DNA of 7,329 nucleotides from Myxococcales bacterium (lineage in GTDB: Bacteria > Myxococcota > Polyangia > Fen-1088). The translations under genes and the position numbers were made by a program. This document shows positions 5,007-7,329 of the stretch, one piece after another. The notes under the pieces were generated by a model. The model was not told the DNA's origin. It saw nothing but the letters and a program-made list of their open reading frames with translations, and searched no databases. The stretch is taken from contig PMJE01000219.1 of the NCBI GenBank assembly GCA_003157315.1, forward strand, positions 1,572-8,900, read 5' to 3'. The first letter of the stretch is position 1, and each line of letters opens with the position of its first letter.

Positions 5007-5873
5007 ATGAATGCGCTTTTGTTCGCGGCCCTGCTTTCCGCGCAAGATGCCTCCGCGCCGCCGATAGACGCTGCACCCCCGACAGATTCGGCCCCGCCGA
5101 ATGACGCCGCACCGTTGGCCGAGCCGCCTGCTAGTCCGCTGCCCGGTTTTGCCATTGCGCGGGTGCGTACCCACGACCCGGTGGTGGCGCTGACCTTCGA
5201 CGCCTGTGCCACCCGGAAGCAGAGCAATGGATTCGATCGTGAGGTGTTCGACATCTTGAAGCGCGAGCAGATCCCAGTGACGGTGTTCCCCACCGGGCGC
5301 TGGATTGAGACCCATCCTGCCGAGGCCAAGGAGCTGGCCGCCCAGGCTTGGATCGAATTCGGCAACCACACCTACTCGCATGCCCGCATGACCCGCATCC
5401 CACGGCGCAAGGCGGTCGAGCAGATCGTGCGCACCGAAGCGATTATCGCCGAGCTAGGTCGCAAGTCGGTCGCCTTTCGCCCACCCGCAGGCGCGTGGAA
5501 TCGGTCGGTGGTGCGCATGGCGGCCAAGGAGCATTTGCCCACGGTGGAATGGGACGTGGTTTCGGGCGATGCGGGCGGCCACATAGGCGCCGAGAAGATG
5601 GTCGCGACGGTGCTAGCCGCGGCCAAAGCAGGGTCCATTGTGATTTTCCACATCAACGGGCGCGGACCGCACACCAAGGAGGCACTGCCCGACATCATTC
5701 GCGGCCTGCGCGAGAAGGGGCTTGGCTTCGTCAGCCTGTCGGACCTCCTGCAACGGCCCGATGCCCAGCCGGTCTCCGCCCGGCCCGCGCCTTTTGGCTT
5801 TCGTCCGCTGCACAGCAAGAAGCGAAAGCCAGCGCCGGTGAAAGGAATCCTCGATGAGAATCCGCCTACTTGA
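5007..5873 (+). CDS. Exported polysaccharide deacetylase (NodB-homology / CE4)
   Basis: Predicted metal-dependent deacetylase acting on N-acetylated polysaccharide such as peptidoglycan or an exopolysaccharide, outside the cytoplasmic membrane. Residues 1-13 are a short hydrophobic segment that may be a signal peptide, followed by an Ala/Pro/Asp-rich linker to about 46 with repeated APPxD modules. The NodB domain follows: motif 1 LTFDAC (Asp65), motif 2 NHTYSH (His121 and His125), motif 3 FRPPAGAWN (Arg158), motif 4 EWDVVSGDAG (Trp182, Asp183) and motif 5 IVIFHING (His215). Motif 1 has Ala66 where the classical TFDD has the second, metal-binding Asp; a TFDAC subgroup of the family is known to me, so this is probably not inactivation. 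The C-terminus is a Lys/Arg/Pro-rich tail. It starts 3 bp after rimI and overlaps the next gene by 20 bp. The substrate is unknown, and the signal peptide is short enough to be uncertain. Confidence 0.88.
   Translation: MNALLFAALLSAQDASAPPIDAAPPTDSAPPNDAAPLAEPPASPLPGFAIARVRTHDPVVALTFDACATRKQSNGFDREVFDILKREQIPVTVFPTGRWIETHPAEAKELAAQAWIEFGNHTYSHARMTRIPRRKAVEQIVRTEAIIAELGRKSVAFRPPAGAWNRSVVRMAAKEHLPTVEWDVVSGDAGGHIGAEKMVATVLAAAKAGSIVIFHINGRGPHTKEALPDIIRGLREKGLGFVSLSDLLQRPDAQPVSARPAPFGFRPLHSKKRKPAPVKGILDENPPT
5841..5846 (+). promoter_or_regulatory. Shine-Dalgarno site for the second GNAT, inside the deacetylase gene
   Basis: AAAGGA lies 7 bases before the ATG at 5854, within the last codons of the deacetylase gene. 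It supports the overlapping start and co-translation of the two genes. Confidence 0.6.
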
Positions 5874-6303
5874 GCCCGCGGCGGCCCGCCGCCAGGCTGA
5901 ATGGATTGTCGCCATGGAGCCGTGGCTGTCGATGGGATTTCGGGTTGCGCCGCTTGGGCGATGGCTCTTGCGGCGCGCGCGTGCCGGCTGCGTGCTGGCT
6001 GCCGTGCACCAGCAGGCGATCCTCGGCATCGTGGTGTTTCAGCCGGATTTTCTGCTTGGCACGTTCATCGCGCTGCTCGCGGTGCGGCCGCAGGCGGCGG
6101 GCCAGGGCGTGGGCCGTGCGCTGGTCGAGCAGGTGGCGCGTGCGACCTTCGCCCATCGCCGCTGGCTCTACGTCTCGTCGGACAGCAAGAATCTAGCTGC
6201 CGCGCGCTTCTACAAGAAGCTCGGCTTTGCGCGCATGGCGCGCCTGCCAGACCTGGTTTGCGAGAACCGCGTCGAGATCTTGTGGCGCAAGGGGAGGCGG
6301 TAG
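5854..6303 (+). CDS. GNAT-family N-acetyltransferase, substrate unknown
   Basis: A 149-residue acetyl-CoA-dependent acyltransferase of the GNAT superfamily, probably cytoplasmic (no signal peptide or membrane segment). The central strand FIALLAVRPQAAGQGVGRAL (71-90) carries the acetyl-CoA pyrophosphate loop as QxxGxG at 80-85, and SSDSKNLAAARFYKKLGFAR (109-128) is the usual C-terminal GNAT signature. It lacks the YYEDxxEDA ending of RimI, so it is not a second copy of its neighbour. It overlaps the deacetylase gene by 20 bp and has its own ribosome site (AAAGGA, 7 bases before ATG 5854), so the two are very probably translated from one mRNA. The neighbour removes acetyl groups and this protein adds acyl groups, but whether they share a substrate cannot be read from sequence. 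Fold call is secure; role is open. Confidence 0.88.
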   Translation: MRIRLLEPAAARRQAEWIVAMEPWLSMGFRVAPLGRWLLRRARAGCVLAAVHQQAILGIVVFQPDFLLGTFIALLAVRPQAAGQGVGRALVEQVARATFAHRRWLYVSSDSKNLAAARFYKKLGFARMARLPDLVCENRVEILWRKGRR

Positions 6304-6356
6304 CCTGCCGGCTACGGCGTGCCGGTTCCGGTCGTGCAATCGACGGTGCTGCCGTC
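6300..6356 (+). terminator. Hairpin-rich stretch at the end of the engB-GNAT cluster
   Basis: A 6-bp stem with a TGCC loop covers the GNAT stop codon (GTAGCC 6300-6305 with GGCTAC 6310-6315). A second stem, GACGG 6342-6346 with CCGTC 6352-6356, follows. A short T-run appears only at 6369-6372, about 12 bases after the second stem, so neither is a textbook intrinsic terminator. The remaining gap to 6540 has no gene on either strand that I can support. Confidence 0.25.
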
Positions 6357-6470
6357 TGGCAACCTACCTTTTCCCCATGTAGTCGCCTTGCGTCGGTCGT
6401 CGCCAGAACGCGAGGGTGCTAGTATCCATCCCGGAACTGGCGCTTCTCAAGATCCTCGCAATCGGGAATC

Positions 6471-6487
6471 ATTGGGGATCATCCAAT
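6471..6487. promoter_or_regulatory. Short inverted repeat upstream of the fumarase gene
   Basis: ATTGG at 6471-6475 and CCAAT at 6483-6487 form a 5-bp inverted pair (6 with a G-T pair) around GGATCAT, about 54 bp before the fumarase ATG, in a locally AT-richer patch. It could be an operator half-site pair or chance. Confidence 0.2.
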
Positions 6488-6540
6488 AATCTGAACAGGA
6501 CCGGCTGAGGCTGAACTTTCTGTGATTGTCAGCAGGACCC

Positions 6541-7329
6541 ATGCGGACCATTCCAGCAGCAAACATCACTGAGACGGTTGCGCGTCTATGCCAGCAGGCA
6601 AACTACTTCTTGCCGGGTGACGTCGAGGAGGCGCTGAGCAAGGCGTTGCAGAAGGAAGGATCTCCCCGCGCCCGGGAGATACTCACCCAGATCTCTGGCA
6701 ACGCCCGTGTGGCACAGGAGAGGTCGATTGCGCTCTGCCAGGACACTGGCATTGCCGAAGTCTTCTTAAACATAGGCCAGGACGCGCACATCGAGGGCGA
6801 GAGCCTGCCGGACGCGGTCAACCGAGGCGTGGCGCGCGGCTATGCCAAGGGCTATCTGCGCACGTCCATCGTTGCCGATCCGCTGGACCGCGTGAACACC
6901 AACGACAATACCCCGGCCCAGCTCACAGTCACCATTGTGCCCGGCGACCAGATCGAGATCACCGTCTTGCCCAAAGGAGGCGGCACCGAGAATGCCAGCG
7001 CTTTGCGCATGTTTTCGCCCTCGGCGGGATGGCCGTCGATTGTCGAATTCGTGCTCGAGACGGTGCGGGAAAAGGGAATCAACTCTTGCCCGCCGTTGAT
7101 CGTAGGCGTGGGCATTGGCGGCAGCTTTTCCGCGGTCGGCAAGCTGGCCAAGCTGGCGCTGCTTCGCCGGATTGGCTCCGCACCCGCGGCAGCTGCCTAT
7201 GCGGCGAGAGAAAAGCAACTACTGGATGCGATCAACACGCTTGGGATCGGCCCCATGGGGCTGGGCGGCCAGACTACCGCGCTTGCGGTGCATATCGAGC
7301 ATGCACCCTGTCACATCGCGTGCCTGCCG
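6541..7329 (+). CDS. Class I fumarate hydratase, alpha subunit (3' end outside window)
   Basis: An oxygen-sensitive [4Fe-4S] hydro-lyase subunit interconverting fumarate and malate in the TCA cycle; the related L(+)-tartrate dehydratase alpha subunit (TtdA) has the same domain. The frame is open for 263 residues from ATG 6541 to the window edge without a stop, against about 280 for this subunit, so nearly all of it is visible. The start has AGGA only 3 bases upstream, which is short, but the N-terminus TETVARLCQQANYFLPGDVEEAL matches the family. The three iron-sulfur ligand positions are present: Cys66 in ALCQDTG, Cys183 in NSCPPL and Cys257 in APCHIA. GVGIGGSF and GPMGLGGQTTAL are further family motifs. 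In this two-subunit type a beta subunit gene normally follows; it would lie outside the window. Fumarase is favoured over tartrate dehydratase on general frequency, not on a decisive residue. Confidence 0.92.
   Translation, partial: MRTIPAANITETVARLCQQANYFLPGDVEEALSKALQKEGSPRAREILTQISGNARVAQERSIALCQDTGIAEVFLNIGQDAHIEGESLPDAVNRGVARGYAKGYLRTSIVADPLDRVNTNDNTPAQLTVTIVPGDQIEITVLPKGGGTENASALRMFSPSAGWPSIVEFVLETVREKGINSCPPLIVGVGIGGSFSAVGKLAKLALLRRIGSAPAAAAYAAREKQLLDAINTLGIGPMGLGGQTTALAVHIEHAPCHIACLP

Noticed and set aside
4506..5381. A 291-codon minus-strand open frame opposite rimI and the deacetylase
   Set aside because: Antisense of two well-supported genes, with no recognisable motif and no ribosome site evidence.
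6766..7218. A 150-codon minus-strand open frame in the last kilobase
   Set aside because: It lies opposite the fumarase alpha subunit, whose frame carries all three iron-sulfur cysteines; the minus frame has no family features.

Overview
The window is high-GC bacterial chromosome, densely packed with housekeeping genes. A Myxococcota-like (former Deltaproteobacteria) source is the best guess. The main clue is a secreted lipoprotein with a long Gly/Ser/Thr 'TGG/SGGV' linker in front of a glycoside hydrolase domain, a style common in that group. The heterodimer-type class I fumarase and the high G+C of the core genes also fit. This is inference from style and gene content; no taxonomic marker is present.

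Layout from left to right: (1) the 3' half of argG (argininosuccinate synthase), entering from the left edge; (2) a GH5-family endoglucanase-like lipoprotein on the + strand; (3) coaE (dephospho-CoA kinase) on the - strand, converging on the GH5 gene so that both stop codons lie inside one shared CTAG; (4) a short repeat element with three 9-bp CACAGAG units and an inverted arm, in the divergent gap between coaE and the next gene; (5) a DUF433 / DUF5615 (PIN-like) toxin-antitoxin-type pair; (6) a tight + strand cluster of engB (ribosome-assembly GTPase), rimI-like N-acetyltransferase, an exported polysaccharide deacetylase and a second GNAT acetyltransferase, with gaps of 25 bp, 3 bp and a 20-bp overlap; (7) a 237-bp gap, then the start of a class I (iron-sulfur) fumarate hydratase alpha subunit that runs off the right edge.

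How the genes work together: argG (arginine synthesis), coaE (last step of CoA synthesis) and fumarase (TCA cycle) are independent core metabolic genes. engB and rimI both act on ribosome biogenesis or ribosomal protein modification, and they appear co-transcribed with the envelope-directed deacetylase and the second acetyltransferase. The GH5 lipoprotein would act on beta-glucan-type polysaccharide outside the cell. The DUF433/DUF5615 pair and the adjacent repeat look like accessory cargo inserted between core genes.

No rRNA, tRNA, CRISPR array, insertion sequence or prophage was recognised, and no clear new multi-gene system. The points most worth a second look are the CACAGAG repeat element beside the toxin-antitoxin pair, the composition break and 54-bp duplication inside the GH5 lipoprotein gene, and the TFDAC-type deacetylase paired with an uncharacterised acetyltransferase.
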